From positions 1 to 40,940 of the IMG/VR virus record IMGVR_UViG_3300042566_000212: DNA of 40,940 bases; one strand, 5' to 3'. Position 1 is the stretch's first letter; every line of letters begins with the position of its first letter. The translations under genes were made by a program, and so were the position numbers. This DNA is from a virus. Shown in pieces: positions 1-7,366 of the stretch. The notes under the pieces were generated by a model, which did no database searches, was not told where the DNA came from, and worked only from the letters and a program-made list of their open reading frames with translations.

Positions 1-47
1 CCGTCAAGCAAAGTAACTGTCTTTGCCTCTTTTACGGTTGTTGCCAT
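1..47 (-). CDS. 5' end of a gene running off the window (tail gene, unknown)
   Basis: Only the first 15 codons are present; the protein begins MATTVKEAKTVTLLD. A strong Shine-Dalgarno (AAAGGAGGA) precedes the ATG at 47, and a TGt-TATAAT element lies at 75-83. Its place directly after the chaperone-like gene suggests a second chaperone product or a tape-measure-proximal gene, but the fragment is too short to tell. Confidence 0.6.
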   Translation of the reverse strand, partial: MATTVKEAKTVTLLD

Positions 48-74
48 GTGTTTCCTCCTTTAAAGGTCTATATT

Positions 75-83
75 ATTATAACA
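75..83 (-). promoter_or_regulatory. Late extended -10 promoter before the gene at 47
   Basis: On the minus strand this reads TGt-TATAAT, with no recognisable -35. It leaves a leader of about 20 nt with a strong Shine-Dalgarno. Confidence 0.5.
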
Positions 84-100
84 TAAACACATAATCTTAA

Positions 101-787
101 TTATAGTTTTTCATATGACAAGCCCATTCCAATACCGAAGCCAGCCTTTTGAGCCTTTAGACCTCTTAGCGATGTTACATCGTTTGGGTCTCCACCTTTA
201 TTAAATACCTTGTTTTTCATTTTCTCCCAGGCATTCTCTTCTTCTTTTTTGCTACCGCCGTCAATATCAATGCCCTTTAGTGCTGCTAGGAACTTTCTTT
301 CGTTATAAGATTCTTCTCTTTTGGCATTAAGGGTTTCAGATAGTTCTGGCATTGACAATGATGACTCTAGTTCTTCATAGTCTTTCCAGATACCTAGCAA
401 AAATACCTCAGACTCTAGTTTGGCTAAGTCCATAGTTTCCCAGGTAGCGTTTTCTTGGTTATTGGCTTGTTTGGAAATGCTCTCTCCTGTGTCTTCTGGG
501 TCTTTGATTGAGATACCTGCAGCAATTTCTAGAACTTTGTATAGGCTTGGTAGGTCGAAGGAATCTTCAATTTGTTCTATAGTCTTGATTTCTGGCTTAT
601 ATTGCATCATTGCTATCAGTGCACATTTAGACACAAACTCAAAGGCATCCGAATCATCTGTTGCTTTACGAACATTTTCAAACTGTTCCATAAACAATCT
701 AAGATATTTAATCTTTAGTGGGGTAAGGTATACGCCCTCACCATCTATGGTGTAGATCATTGCCGAGTTATATACTTTAGTAGCCAT
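101..787 (-). CDS. Tail assembly chaperone-like protein
   Basis: A 228-residue, mostly helical, acidic protein directly downstream of the major tail protein, the usual place of the tail assembly chaperone that escorts the tape measure during tail polymerisation. The assignment rests mainly on position and general character; no diagnostic motif is seen. The start at 787 follows TGg-TACAAT by only 6 nt and has no Shine-Dalgarno, so the mRNA is probably leaderless. Chaperone genes normally make a second product by frameshift. Here the -1 frame closes about 14 codons past the slip region and no standard slippery heptamer is in phase, so the next gene at 47 looks separately initiated. Confidence 0.5.
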   Translation of the reverse strand: MATKVYNSAMIYTIDGEGVYLTPLKIKYLRLFMEQFENVRKATDDSDAFEFVSKCALIAMMQYKPEIKTIEQIEDSFDLPSLYKVLEIAAGISIKDPEDTGESISKQANNQENATWETMDLAKLESEVFLLGIWKDYEELESSLSMPELSETLNAKREESYNERKFLAALKGIDIDGGSKKEEENAWEKMKNKVFNKGGDPNDVTSLRGLKAQKAGFGIGMGLSYEKL

Positions 788-793
788 CTATCT

Positions 794-802
794 ATTGTAC
801 CA
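794..802 (-). promoter_or_regulatory. Late extended -10 promoter, leaderless gene 787
   Basis: Minus strand TGg-TACAAT with 6 nt to the ATG at 787. It sits inside the T-tract side of the preceding terminator, so the two transcription units abut. Confidence 0.5.
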
Positions 803-836
803 AAAAGAAAACCGCCTAGAGTTAACTAGACGGTTT
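801..836 (-). terminator. Intrinsic terminator after the major tail protein gene
   Basis: Minus-strand RNA forms an 11-bp stem (AAACCGTCTAG pairing with CTAGGCGGTTT, one U-G pair) with a 6-nt loop, followed by TTCTTTTT. It lies 20 nt past the stop of the major tail protein gene, as expected for a highly expressed single-gene transcript. Confidence 0.85.
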
Positions 837-855
837 CCTACAATATTAAGTTATA

Positions 856-1524
856 TTACGATGCTGCTGGGATGGTGCGATCTACGATCTTACCATATGA
901 AGCGTCGTTGTTTGGAAGCATTCTGAACGATACTTCGAACATTGTTGCCTCGTCACGCTTTGCTGATACTGTAACATTCTCAATTGAGAGTGCACGGTAA
1001 CCAACGTAGATACGCTCAATCTGCTCTGCTGGAGAGCAGTCTCCTGTACCTGGACCAACTGCAACGATTCCTCGCTCAATCGGACATTCACCCAAGTTAC
1101 CTGCTGATAGGTTCAAAACTGATAGGTCTGGGTCGGTTACTCCGTTGTCCCAGTCAGTCTCTGTTCCTGCAGTAGCGTAAAGAAGGTTTTCTAGAGTTGC
1201 TTCAGCGAATGATGTGTTCAGGTTAACCTGCATTCCCTGCTTGTACAACTTAGCAACGTCAAGAAGTTGGTCAACCTGTACTTCACCGAAGTCTGGCTGG
1301 AATTGTAGTTCTAGACCATTGCTGGTGTAACCTACGTTCTTAAAGTTTGCTGCCTTTGTTGCATCTGCAGATCCCTGACCAGTGTATCCAGATAGCGAGT
1401 CACGGAAAGAATATCCGTCATCGTAACCTGGAAGGTCAGCGTCTGTTAGTTCTCCGTCCTTGAAGACGAAGAGGGCTGCTGCACCAACGATGATGTTGGT
1501 GTTATTACCTCTGCTGTATGCCAT
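856..1524 (-). CDS. Major tail protein (tail tube)
   Basis: 222 residues, starting MAYSRGNNTN. It has beta-rich composition, a siphovirus major-tail-like length, and a place between the tail completion genes and the chaperone-like gene. It has its own promoter upstream (1579-1587) and a strong terminator downstream, fitting a protein needed in hundreds of copies. The start at 1524 is preferred over an in-frame GTG three codons upstream because AGAGGTG lies at Shine-Dalgarno distance from this ATG. Function is inferred from position and character. Confidence 0.7.
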   Translation of the reverse strand: MAYSRGNNTNIIVGAAALFVFKDGELTDADLPGYDDGYSFRDSLSGYTGQGSADATKAANFKNVGYTSNGLELQFQPDFGEVQVDQLLDVAKLYKQGMQVNLNTSFAEATLENLLYATAGTETDWDNGVTDPDLSVLNLSAGNLGECPIERGIVAVGPGTGDCSPAEQIERIYVGYRALSIENVTVSAKRDEATMFEVSFRMLPNNDASYGKIVDRTIPAAS

Positions 1525-1578
1525 AATTTTCACCTCTTATTTCTTTATGGAATTTTGGGCGATGTTTCCTCACCACTA

Positions 1579-1587
1579 AGTATACCA
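1579..1587 (-). promoter_or_regulatory. Late extended -10 promoter for the major tail gene
   Basis: Minus strand TGg-TATACT about 54 nt upstream of the start codon, lying just upstream of the end of the preceding gene's 3' flank. No clear -35. Confidence 0.45.
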
Positions 1588-1593
1588 GCCTTT

Positions 1594-2124
1594 TTAGACA
1601 ACCTGGTGATAGTCATAGTCAATGATTATCTTATTGCCAGCATAGGTTCTGGCTGTTCCAAAGTCTACAATGTCTCTGGTTTCTTCTAATTGATACATCT
1701 TCATTTTGTGGAAAAATACAGGGTGGAACTCAGTTGGGTCGTTGCCAAATGAGATTGTTCCATTAGCGTTCCTTGGCAAAGCCCTGACCCACTCGTTTAG
1801 TTCTTGGGCTGACTCGTCTTCACGGTCTAGAAGATCATAGGCTTTTTGAGATACTTCCATCATGAGTTCAGAATCTCCCTGCATTTTATAGAAATAGTAA
1901 AGTAGTTGTTCTGATTTAATGTGTGGGAATGGTTGTCTTCTATACTTAAACATTCTGTCGTATACTGCAAAGGTTCCGTTGCTGAGTGGAAATGTCTCAG
2001 TTAGGGCATCGATGTCCGTGGGTAGTGTTGGAAAAAATGGCAGTGTAAAGTTACCATCGAACTGCTCTGATACCTTCTCAGCCAAGTACTTGTTAATAAA
2101 AATTGGTGGGTATGACATTGCCAT
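1594..2124 (-). CDS. Tail terminator / tail completion-like protein
   Basis: 176 residues, starting MAMSYPPIFINKYLAEK. It is the last connector gene before the major tail protein, the slot usually held by the tail terminator that caps the tail tube. Its ATG overlaps the preceding stop (TAATG), so it is translationally coupled. No diagnostic motif is seen; the call is positional. Confidence 0.45.
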   Translation of the reverse strand: MAMSYPPIFINKYLAEKVSEQFDGNFTLPFFPTLPTDIDALTETFPLSNGTFAVYDRMFKYRRQPFPHIKSEQLLYYFYKMQGDSELMMEVSQKAYDLLDREDESAQELNEWVRALPRNANGTISFGNDPTEFHPVFFHKMKMYQLEETRDIVDFGTARTYAGNKIIIDYDYHQVV

Positions 2125-2789
2125 TATTCTTTACCTGCTTTCAACATCCAACTATATCCTGTTGCCAGACCTAATGCTCTACCGCCACGCTTTGCTGAAG
2201 CAAACTTTGCATCAAAGTCGCTTCCCTGGTTTAGTTTTGCTATAATGCCTGTTTGATTTAAAAAGGACTGCTTTAAGTATACATCAAAAAATAGATTAAA
2301 TACTCTTTCGTACTCTCCCTGTGTCTGACCACCTGGATTTCGAACTGTAACTGCGTTTGGCGTAAACACTGTTTCTCCATCTACTTCAAACACCAACTTT
2401 GTCCTAGGAACAATCGTTACAGGAATTCCATTTTCCATAATTCTAGCCTTGTCATAGAATGGCACTCTGGACCCAGACTTAATGCTTCTAGACTGACTGA
2501 ATGAAGAAGATATTGTTAGTCCACCACCTGTGACGACATAACTAATATCGAATAGTCTTGCGTTTGGACTTCCTGTCTGATACCATTCATATACGTGATG
2601 AAGTGCTTCTGGATTTACCCTGGCATTTGAGTCAATAAAGTTTTTAAGCATTTCTGACATTCTTGCTCCAAGCAGTTGCAAAAGCAATGGCTTTGCCCTT
2701 TCGGCACCCTCTAAGAATCCATTAGAGTAAGCCATAATGTGCTTCATATCTCTGTTAAACTTTGATAAGTCTACGCTCATTGTCAGCAT
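2124..2789 (-). CDS. Head-tail joining / minor structural protein (HK97 gp10-like position)
   Basis: 221 residues. The N-terminus has amphipathic helices; the middle is rich in beta-type residues. It lies between the putative head closure protein and the putative tail terminator, the position of HK97 gp10-type neck proteins. The start ATG overlaps the upstream stop by one base (TAATG); an alternative ATG lies three codons further in (MSVDLSKFN). Position-based call. Confidence 0.45.
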   Translation of the reverse strand: MLTMSVDLSKFNRDMKHIMAYSNGFLEGAERAKPLLLQLLGARMSEMLKNFIDSNARVNPEALHHVYEWYQTGSPNARLFDISYVVTGGGLTISSSFSQSRSIKSGSRVPFYDKARIMENGIPVTIVPRTKLVFEVDGETVFTPNAVTVRNPGGQTQGEYERVFNLFFDVYLKQSFLNQTGIIAKLNQGSDFDAKFASAKRGGRALGLATGYSWMLKAGKE

Positions 2790-3238
2790 TAAACATCAGT
2801 CCCCTGGTTCTCAGATCTACGTAGGACTACCTTGTAATACTCTATTGAGCCAAATGGGTTAATAAATGGCTCATTTGTAGCAACCTCAAAAAGGGTTGAC
2901 TTTCCAGATCTTGGTCCAGATGTTTCTACATAAATTTCATTGCCGTTAGTATCTCTAATATTCGTAATCAGGATATTAGTTATTGCATTTCTTGCATCTG
3001 TGCTAGAAAGTCTAATATCTGATCTGAATCTTCCTAATAGAATTACTTCTTTTGTGATGTTAACATTTGGCTTTACGTCCTCTGCCATTGCAGATCCTGC
3101 AGTAGTCAAACTGCAAGACAGGGTCTTGTCATGAATCCATTGTTTTTTGATACTGCCTAATGCAGTTTGTTCTACAATTGGATAGTGTATGTCTGCAAGT
3201 AGTGGGAATGTAAAACTTGTGGTTTCGCAGGTAGGCAT
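2789..3238 (-). CDS. Head closure (stopper)-like connector protein
   Basis: 149 residues, ending NQGTDV. It follows the adaptor-like gene with an overlapping start and stop and precedes the gp10-like gene. Size and place fit a head-tail stopper, a small beta-barrel that seals the packaged head. No family motif is recognised. Confidence 0.4.
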   Translation of the reverse strand: MPTCETTSFTFPLLADIHYPIVEQTALGSIKKQWIHDKTLSCSLTTAGSAMAEDVKPNVNITKEVILLGRFRSDIRLSSTDARNAITNILITNIRDTNGNEIYVETSGPRSGKSTLFEVATNEPFINPFGSIEYYKVVLRRSENQGTDV

Positions 3239-4362
3239 TATAGCACCCCAACTTTAGTAATAGACTTCATATACTTATCAAGCATTTTGTCTACTAGTAA
3301 ATTACCTGTTCCTTCTAGCATCTTCTTATCAAACTGAATTCTATACTGATCTGTATTGTATGATGTTACATACTTCTGGTAGTAGTCAAGTCTTCCACAC
3401 TTAAGGTCGTCAATCAGCATTACCGTTGCTTTTTCAACATCTGCTGGAATTGCACGATATCCCTCGTCAAGAACAAATAGGTAGTCTGCATTGTTTGTAA
3501 ACGTTCCGTAATTTCTTCCGTCATAGGCGTAATCGCCTCTTGCAACAGGAAGTTTTGGATAGTTTGTAGATATGATATTGGTATAGCCTGTGAACTCTTT
3601 GACAATCGCAGAATTATCTAGGGTAACTTTGAATGCATATGCCCAAACTCTTTTAACTGTTTCAAGTCCATTGAGTGTTGGTTCTGCCATTGTCGTAATT
3701 CTAAACTCTGTTGAAGAAATAATTTCTTGAACCGAATAAGTTGTATTATATGTTGTATCGGTAAATCCTGCAAGTGTAACTGAATCTCCAACAGAATAGC
3801 CGTGAGACTTATCTGTTTCTATTACAGTATCTGATCCTGTTGTCTGAAAGTCTGTGATTAGAATTGTAGTGTCTTCACCATTGTATATCATGGCATTATT
3901 TTCATATACCTTTAAGACACGGTTTGCGTCACGCCATACTGGCATGTAGTCTAGTCCATTGCCGAGCACCTGATAAATTGACTTGTGATTATAGAATCCA
4001 ATCCCTGTATATGTATCAATGATTGACCTTGCGATAAGTTCGTACTTTTTAAATTCCGAAATTTCTGTAGCCGTTGTGCCTAGACTGGATGGGTCAACAT
4101 AAGGTCTAATAATGTCTAGATTAGATTCGTAAATAATGTGTTCTTGTTCTGCATCATAAAAGCGGATAAGAAATGATCTGTCAAACTGTACCTTTTCTAG
4201 TGGCAAAACATATACTAGTTTGCCATTTGCGTCGGAGGTTACAGTTGACGTTTCAAATGAGTGATCCACCAAATCCTCAATATAGACGGTATAGTCATAA
4301 TTGGCATCTGGCAAGTTCCAGGTGGTTGAAATTGGATATGGTGGAACTCTCAAAATTTCCAT
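3238..4362 (-). CDS. Head-to-tail adaptor-like protein with N-terminal extension
   Basis: 374 residues, larger than usual adaptors of 100-200. The N-terminal 100 residues look beta-rich (Ig-like). The central part from about residue 105 has helices with an aromatic GIGFYNHKSIYQVLG stretch. The C-terminus is helical (DVEKATVMLIDDLKCG and onward), as in gp6-type adaptors. A beta-rich insert lies near residues 165-230. It starts one base after the stop of the 117-residue gene and is part of the capsid-to-tail operon. Inferred role: ring below the portal. Confidence 0.45.
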   Translation of the reverse strand: MEILRVPPYPISTTWNLPDANYDYTVYIEDLVDHSFETSTVTSDANGKLVYVLPLEKVQFDRSFLIRFYDAEQEHIIYESNLDIIRPYVDPSSLGTTATEISEFKKYELIARSIIDTYTGIGFYNHKSIYQVLGNGLDYMPVWRDANRVLKVYENNAMIYNGEDTTILITDFQTTGSDTVIETDKSHGYSVGDSVTLAGFTDTTYNTTYSVQEIISSTEFRITTMAEPTLNGLETVKRVWAYAFKVTLDNSAIVKEFTGYTNIISTNYPKLPVARGDYAYDGRNYGTFTNNADYLFVLDEGYRAIPADVEKATVMLIDDLKCGRLDYYQKYVTSYNTDQYRIQFDKKMLEGTGNLLVDKMLDKYMKSITKVGVL

Positions 4363-4716
4363 TTATAGACCATACCCCTTGGCAACATCTTCTGGAGTTG
4401 CTAGTGTGATGTGGTTGCGAGTAAGCCACTTTTCAGCCTGCTCTTCAGTTACGATGTTGTAGCCTACTTCTACCTTACCAACACCGTTCCAACTTACGTT
4501 TCTTGTTGACAATAGTGCAACTGTTTTTTCTGCAGTCTTCTTCTCAACCTTTGCTGGCTTTGCTGGCTTTTCTTCTGCTACTGGAGCAACCTTTTCGACG
4601 ACAGGAACCTCTGGTTCATCCAAAACAACAGCCTCTTCTTTTGCTGCTAGTTCTTCTGCCTCTTCCTGCAACAATGCTAGGAATTGCTCTTCTTCGTTAA
4701 TTAGTTCATCTGACAT
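4363..4716 (-). CDS. Small capsid-region protein with Pro/Ala/Lys/Glu-rich linker
   Basis: 117 residues. An acidic helical N-terminus is followed by a low-complexity stretch of alternating E, V, P, A and K (residues about 30-68) and a compact C-terminal segment (SWNGVGKVEVGYNIVTEEQ). The Shine-Dalgarno TAGGAGGT precedes the ATG. Its place immediately after the capsid gene suggests a head decoration or connector function; I cannot identify the family. Confidence 0.6.
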   Translation of the reverse strand: MSDELINEEEQFLALLQEEAEELAAKEEAVVLDEPEVPVVEKVAPVAEEKPAKPAKVEKKTAEKTVALLSTRNVSWNGVGKVEVGYNIVTEEQAEKWLTRNHITLATPEDVAKGYGL

Positions 4717-4735
4717 AATTACCTCCTAAATAATA

Positions 4736-4744
4736 ATTATAGCA
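4736..4744 (-). promoter_or_regulatory. Late extended -10 promoter for the connector operon
   Basis: Minus strand TGc-TATAAT, 19 nt upstream of the ATG at 4716 and just downstream of the capsid terminator. It would restart transcription for the connector genes. Confidence 0.5.
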
Positions 4745-4754
4745 GAATAAATAT

Positions 4755-4795
4755 AAAAAGAGGGCAGAGCCGAAGCCCTGCCCCCCTCTTAAAGG
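4755..4795 (-). terminator. Intrinsic terminator after the major capsid gene
   Basis: Minus-strand RNA folds into a long GC-rich stem (GGGCAGGGC / GCTCTGCCC with flanking GAGG / CCTC pairs) closed by a UUCG tetraloop and followed by TTTTT. It lies directly after the capsid stop codon. Confidence 0.9.
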
Positions 4796-4806
4796 GTGGT
4801 TACAGA

Positions 4807-5943
4807 CTATGAGTCTGCTCCTGCATCAGCGAACGCAATTGCGTCCTCTTCTTCCCACTGTACACCAAAGCGGACGAATACTGTGTATTCAATTGTGTCC
4901 TTCTTTGGCTTGTACTCACGGTTGACAGTGATGTCTCTCTGGAAACCCCAAATACGGTTCTGAGGGAATGTAAGGTCTACATAACCTGCAGGGTAGTAAG
5001 GAACTTCCTGTACATCAATTCCGAGAACACGAGTAGTACGTGCTCCACCGAATGTCTGACCTGTACCGTCTAGGTATGCCTGGCGGTTTGCAGATGTACC
5101 TGCTGGAGTACCAGCAAATGCCTCAGCAATAGCGTCAGCCAAAGTACCGTTGTGCTTGATGATACCCTGGAATGCGTCTGTACCTGCGTAGAACTTTAGG
5201 TTGTTCTTTAGTGCACGGTACTTACGAGGCATAGCCAAGATAATGTTCTGCATAACGTCTGGAGTCCAAGCGTTGTCTGTTACGGTCACTACTGACTCGT
5301 GTGCATCGCCGTTCTCCTTTGCCTTGTTGACAAAACCTTCCATGATACCGAGGAATGCACCATCGCCACTGTCGCCAGTACCGTTGATTGCAAGGTCCTC
5401 AATGTCGTTTGCGAATGCATTTGTCATTAGACGTACTAGGTGATCCTCTAGAGCACCACCTTCAATACCGTCTTCAAGTGCTTCTGCTGATACTTCCCAG
5501 TCCAAGCGAATCTTCTTGGTGGTTAGTTCAACCTTTGTGAATGCAGCACCAGCGTTGGTGTAGTCACCATTTGCCTGTGCAGCAGCACGGATAACACGCT
5601 CACCTACGTTAACCTTTTCAAGTTCCATTGTGTTGGCTCTCATGGTTACACGGCGACCATCCTTGGCGAGAACTGTAGCATCCCATACGTAGTCAATAAA
5701 ACGACGTGCCTGCTCTGGGCGTAGGATACCGCTACCTGCCTCACCAGAAGGGTTTACTGCGTTTGGACCTGTTGTAAGTCCAGTCAGTGCGGTAGGAATG
5801 TTACCAATGGCACCACCAGTTGCGTAGTTACCAGGAACGTTATTACCTGCATCTGAACCTGAAGCGAATGCACCTTCTCCGTTAAATAGACCAGAGTCGT
5901 TGCCTCCTGCGTCAGGGTTATTCTTCTTAATTTCTTCCGACAT
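4807..5943 (-). CDS. Major capsid protein, HK97 fold
   Basis: 378 residues. The N-terminal Gly/Asn/Ala-rich arm (to about residue 60) resembles a flexible segment that the prohead protease could trim. The body has a phage-capsid-type course: VELTTKKIRLDWEVSAEALED, a spine helix with NAFANDIEDLAINGTG, the MPRKYR region, and a C-terminal GVQWEEEDAIAFADAG segment. The start at 5943 is preferred over an in-frame GTG three codons upstream because GGAGGTG sits at the right distance. A dedicated terminator follows. It lies between protease/scaffold and connector genes. Confidence 0.9.
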   Translation of the reverse strand: MSEEIKKNNPDAGGNDSGLFNGEGAFASGSDAGNNVPGNYATGGAIGNIPTALTGLTTGPNAVNPSGEAGSGILRPEQARRFIDYVWDATVLAKDGRRVTMRANTMELEKVNVGERVIRAAAQANGDYTNAGAAFTKVELTTKKIRLDWEVSAEALEDGIEGGALEDHLVRLMTNAFANDIEDLAINGTGDSGDGAFLGIMEGFVNKAKENGDAHESVVTVTDNAWTPDVMQNIILAMPRKYRALKNNLKFYAGTDAFQGIIKHNGTLADAIAEAFAGTPAGTSANRQAYLDGTGQTFGGARTTRVLGIDVQEVPYYPAGYVDLTFPQNRIWGFQRDITVNREYKPKKDTIEYTVFVRFGVQWEEEDAIAFADAGADS

Positions 5944-5973
5944 ATTGTTCACCTCCTGAGTGATTTTTATTTT

Positions 5974-6558
5974 TTATCTAAATAGATCGGCAGTTTTGAG
6001 GAAACGTCCGCCCCATAGGGATTTCTGAACCTGTTCTGGTTCATTTTCCTGTACGATCTCGCCTAGATCGCCAGATTTGCGGAAAGCGGTGTCTGCCTCA
6101 ACAGCGTCTACCCTCTTTCCAAACTCATTAAAAATCTGCTTCGACTCGGTTACCTCATTTTTTACCGAGTTTAGAGATTTGTTTAGTTCATCGACCTGAG
6201 TCTGTAGTGACTTGATTGTCGATGCTAGATCGCTAAAGGCTGATGTTAGAGTGTCTTTGATCTCTGCTACTGATTCAGCAACAGCATCTGTTTTTGATAC
6301 CTCTTCAGTAGTTTCAGTCTTGCCTAGTTCTTCCTTGTCGTCTTCTTCGCCAGACATATCGTCTGACTCTTCTGTGACCTCTGTACCAGGAACGTCATCT
6401 TCGTCAGCATCTGCTGACTTCTCTACTGATTCATCAGTAACCGAGTCTTCAACGTTTGGAGCCTCTTCTACTGTGGCATCTGCCTCTGGAGCGACCTGTG
6501 CTGCTTCAACAACGGTAGTTTCTTCAACTACCTCTGCATTTGTGTTGTCTTCAGTCAT
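5974..6558 (-). CDS. Nested in-frame scaffolding protein (internal start in the protease gene)
   Basis: An ATG at codon 253 of the protease frame (protein beginning MTEDNTNAEVVEE) is preceded on the minus strand by AAGGAGG at ideal spacing, far stronger than expected by chance. The product would be 194 residues: acidic N-terminal part, then coiled coil. This parallels the lambda C/Nu3 arrangement, where an internal start makes the scaffold in excess over the protease. Inference from the ribosome binding site and domain boundary. Confidence 0.55.
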   Translation of the reverse strand: MTEDNTNAEVVEETTVVEAAQVAPEADATVEEAPNVEDSVTDESVEKSADADEDDVPGTEVTEESDDMSGEEDDKEELGKTETTEEVSKTDAVAESVAEIKDTLTSAFSDLASTIKSLQTQVDELNKSLNSVKNEVTESKQIFNEFGKRVDAVEADTAFRKSGDLGEIVQENEPEQVQKSLWGGRFLKTADLFR

Positions 6559-7314
6559 AGGACTTGCCTCCTTAATCATCTTAGTATTAATGCCTTTAGC
6601 ACTATCAACTAAGAACTTTACCATGTCAAGTTTGTCATTATCTGACTTCTCAACAAAACCTATATTTTGCATTGGTGTGCCTGTGGTTGGGCTTACCTCT
6701 ACTTCATTTTCAGAAATCTTTACAACGCCAGATTCTGGATCCCAGAATACGTTTTCAATTTCTACGTCAACTGCGTCGCCCTTAACTACATCTAGACCAT
6801 TTACTTTTTGAACAGATAGAATATTTGCAAATTGGTTTGCTGGGGTATCAACTAGGGAGAGTTCCATCAGGTCATACTCTTTAATAATACGAATAGGGCT
6901 ATCCATCTTTTCGTCATAGGCATCTTCGTACTTGTTCATTCTACCGCCGATGGAAAAACCAGATAGGGTGCCATCTAGAACCTTTTCCCAAGTGTCTTGA
7001 GCACCCTTTGAAACATATGCAGAAACATATACTCCAGAATAAAACTTCTTTGACTCTGGGTCAAAGTACTTGTCCTCTTTGAACGCCACCATCTTGCCAA
7101 CAGCAATTGGTTGATGCATCTCACGGATGTTGCCACGAAACTTCTCAAAAGCCTTCATAGATGCTTCTGCAGTAACGATGTCCTTTTGACGGTCAACGTT
7201 ATCAAGGGTGGCAAAGCCAGAAACGATTCTTCGTTCCTTATCTACTTTACTGAACGGCATCGATAGACGAACGTTGTCGCCTTCGGTATCCCAGTGCACT
7301 TTAGAAATAGTCAT
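5974..7314 (-). CDS. Prohead protease (HK97/U35-type) fused to scaffold-like C-terminal region
   Basis: 446 residues. Residues about 1-165 are an HK97-type prohead protease: start of the fold at RIVSGFATLDNVDRQKDIV, catalytic candidates His67 (EMHQPI), Ser121 (SGFSIGG) and Glu151 (LMELSLVDTPANQ). The C-terminal half is highly acidic (residues about 255-345, D/E/T/V-rich) and then a coiled coil (about 350-415), typical of a scaffold. It acts in head assembly, cleaving scaffold and the capsid arm. The length exceeds stand-alone proteases, consistent with fusion. A strong internal start at 6558 suggests that a separate scaffold is also made. Confidence 0.85.
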   Translation of the reverse strand: MTISKVHWDTEGDNVRLSMPFSKVDKERRIVSGFATLDNVDRQKDIVTAEASMKAFEKFRGNIREMHQPIAVGKMVAFKEDKYFDPESKKFYSGVYVSAYVSKGAQDTWEKVLDGTLSGFSIGGRMNKYEDAYDEKMDSPIRIIKEYDLMELSLVDTPANQFANILSVQKVNGLDVVKGDAVDVEIENVFWDPESGVVKISENEVEVSPTTGTPMQNIGFVEKSDNDKLDMVKFLVDSAKGINTKMIKEASPMTEDNTNAEVVEETTVVEAAQVAPEADATVEEAPNVEDSVTDESVEKSADADEDDVPGTEVTEESDDMSGEEDDKEELGKTETTEEVSKTDAVAESVAEIKDTLTSAFSDLASTIKSLQTQVDELNKSLNSVKNEVTESKQIFNEFGKRVDAVEADTAFRKSGDLGEIVQENEPEQVQKSLWGGRFLKTADLFR

Positions 7315-7355
7315 AGTATCTTAATTATAGAGCCTTTTTTAAACTTTATTACTAA

Positions 7356-7364
7356 ATTATAACA
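7356..7364 (-). promoter_or_regulatory. Late extended -10 promoter for protease/capsid genes
   Basis: Minus strand TGt-TATAAT about 41 nt upstream of the ATG at 7314. A second TATAAT lies at 7324-7329, only 9 nt from the ATG, but lacks the TGn extension. Confidence 0.45.
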
Positions 7365-7366
7365 CA

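Noticed and set aside
101-130. Slippery heptamer for -1 frameshift at the end of the chaperone-like gene
   Set aside because: The A-rich run is out of phase with X-XXY-YYZ and the -1 frame closes quickly.
6212-6811. Long open plus-strand frame opposite the protease/scaffold gene
   Set aside because: Its Ser/Val/Thr-only composition mirrors the acidic repeats of the minus-strand gene; no ribosome site.
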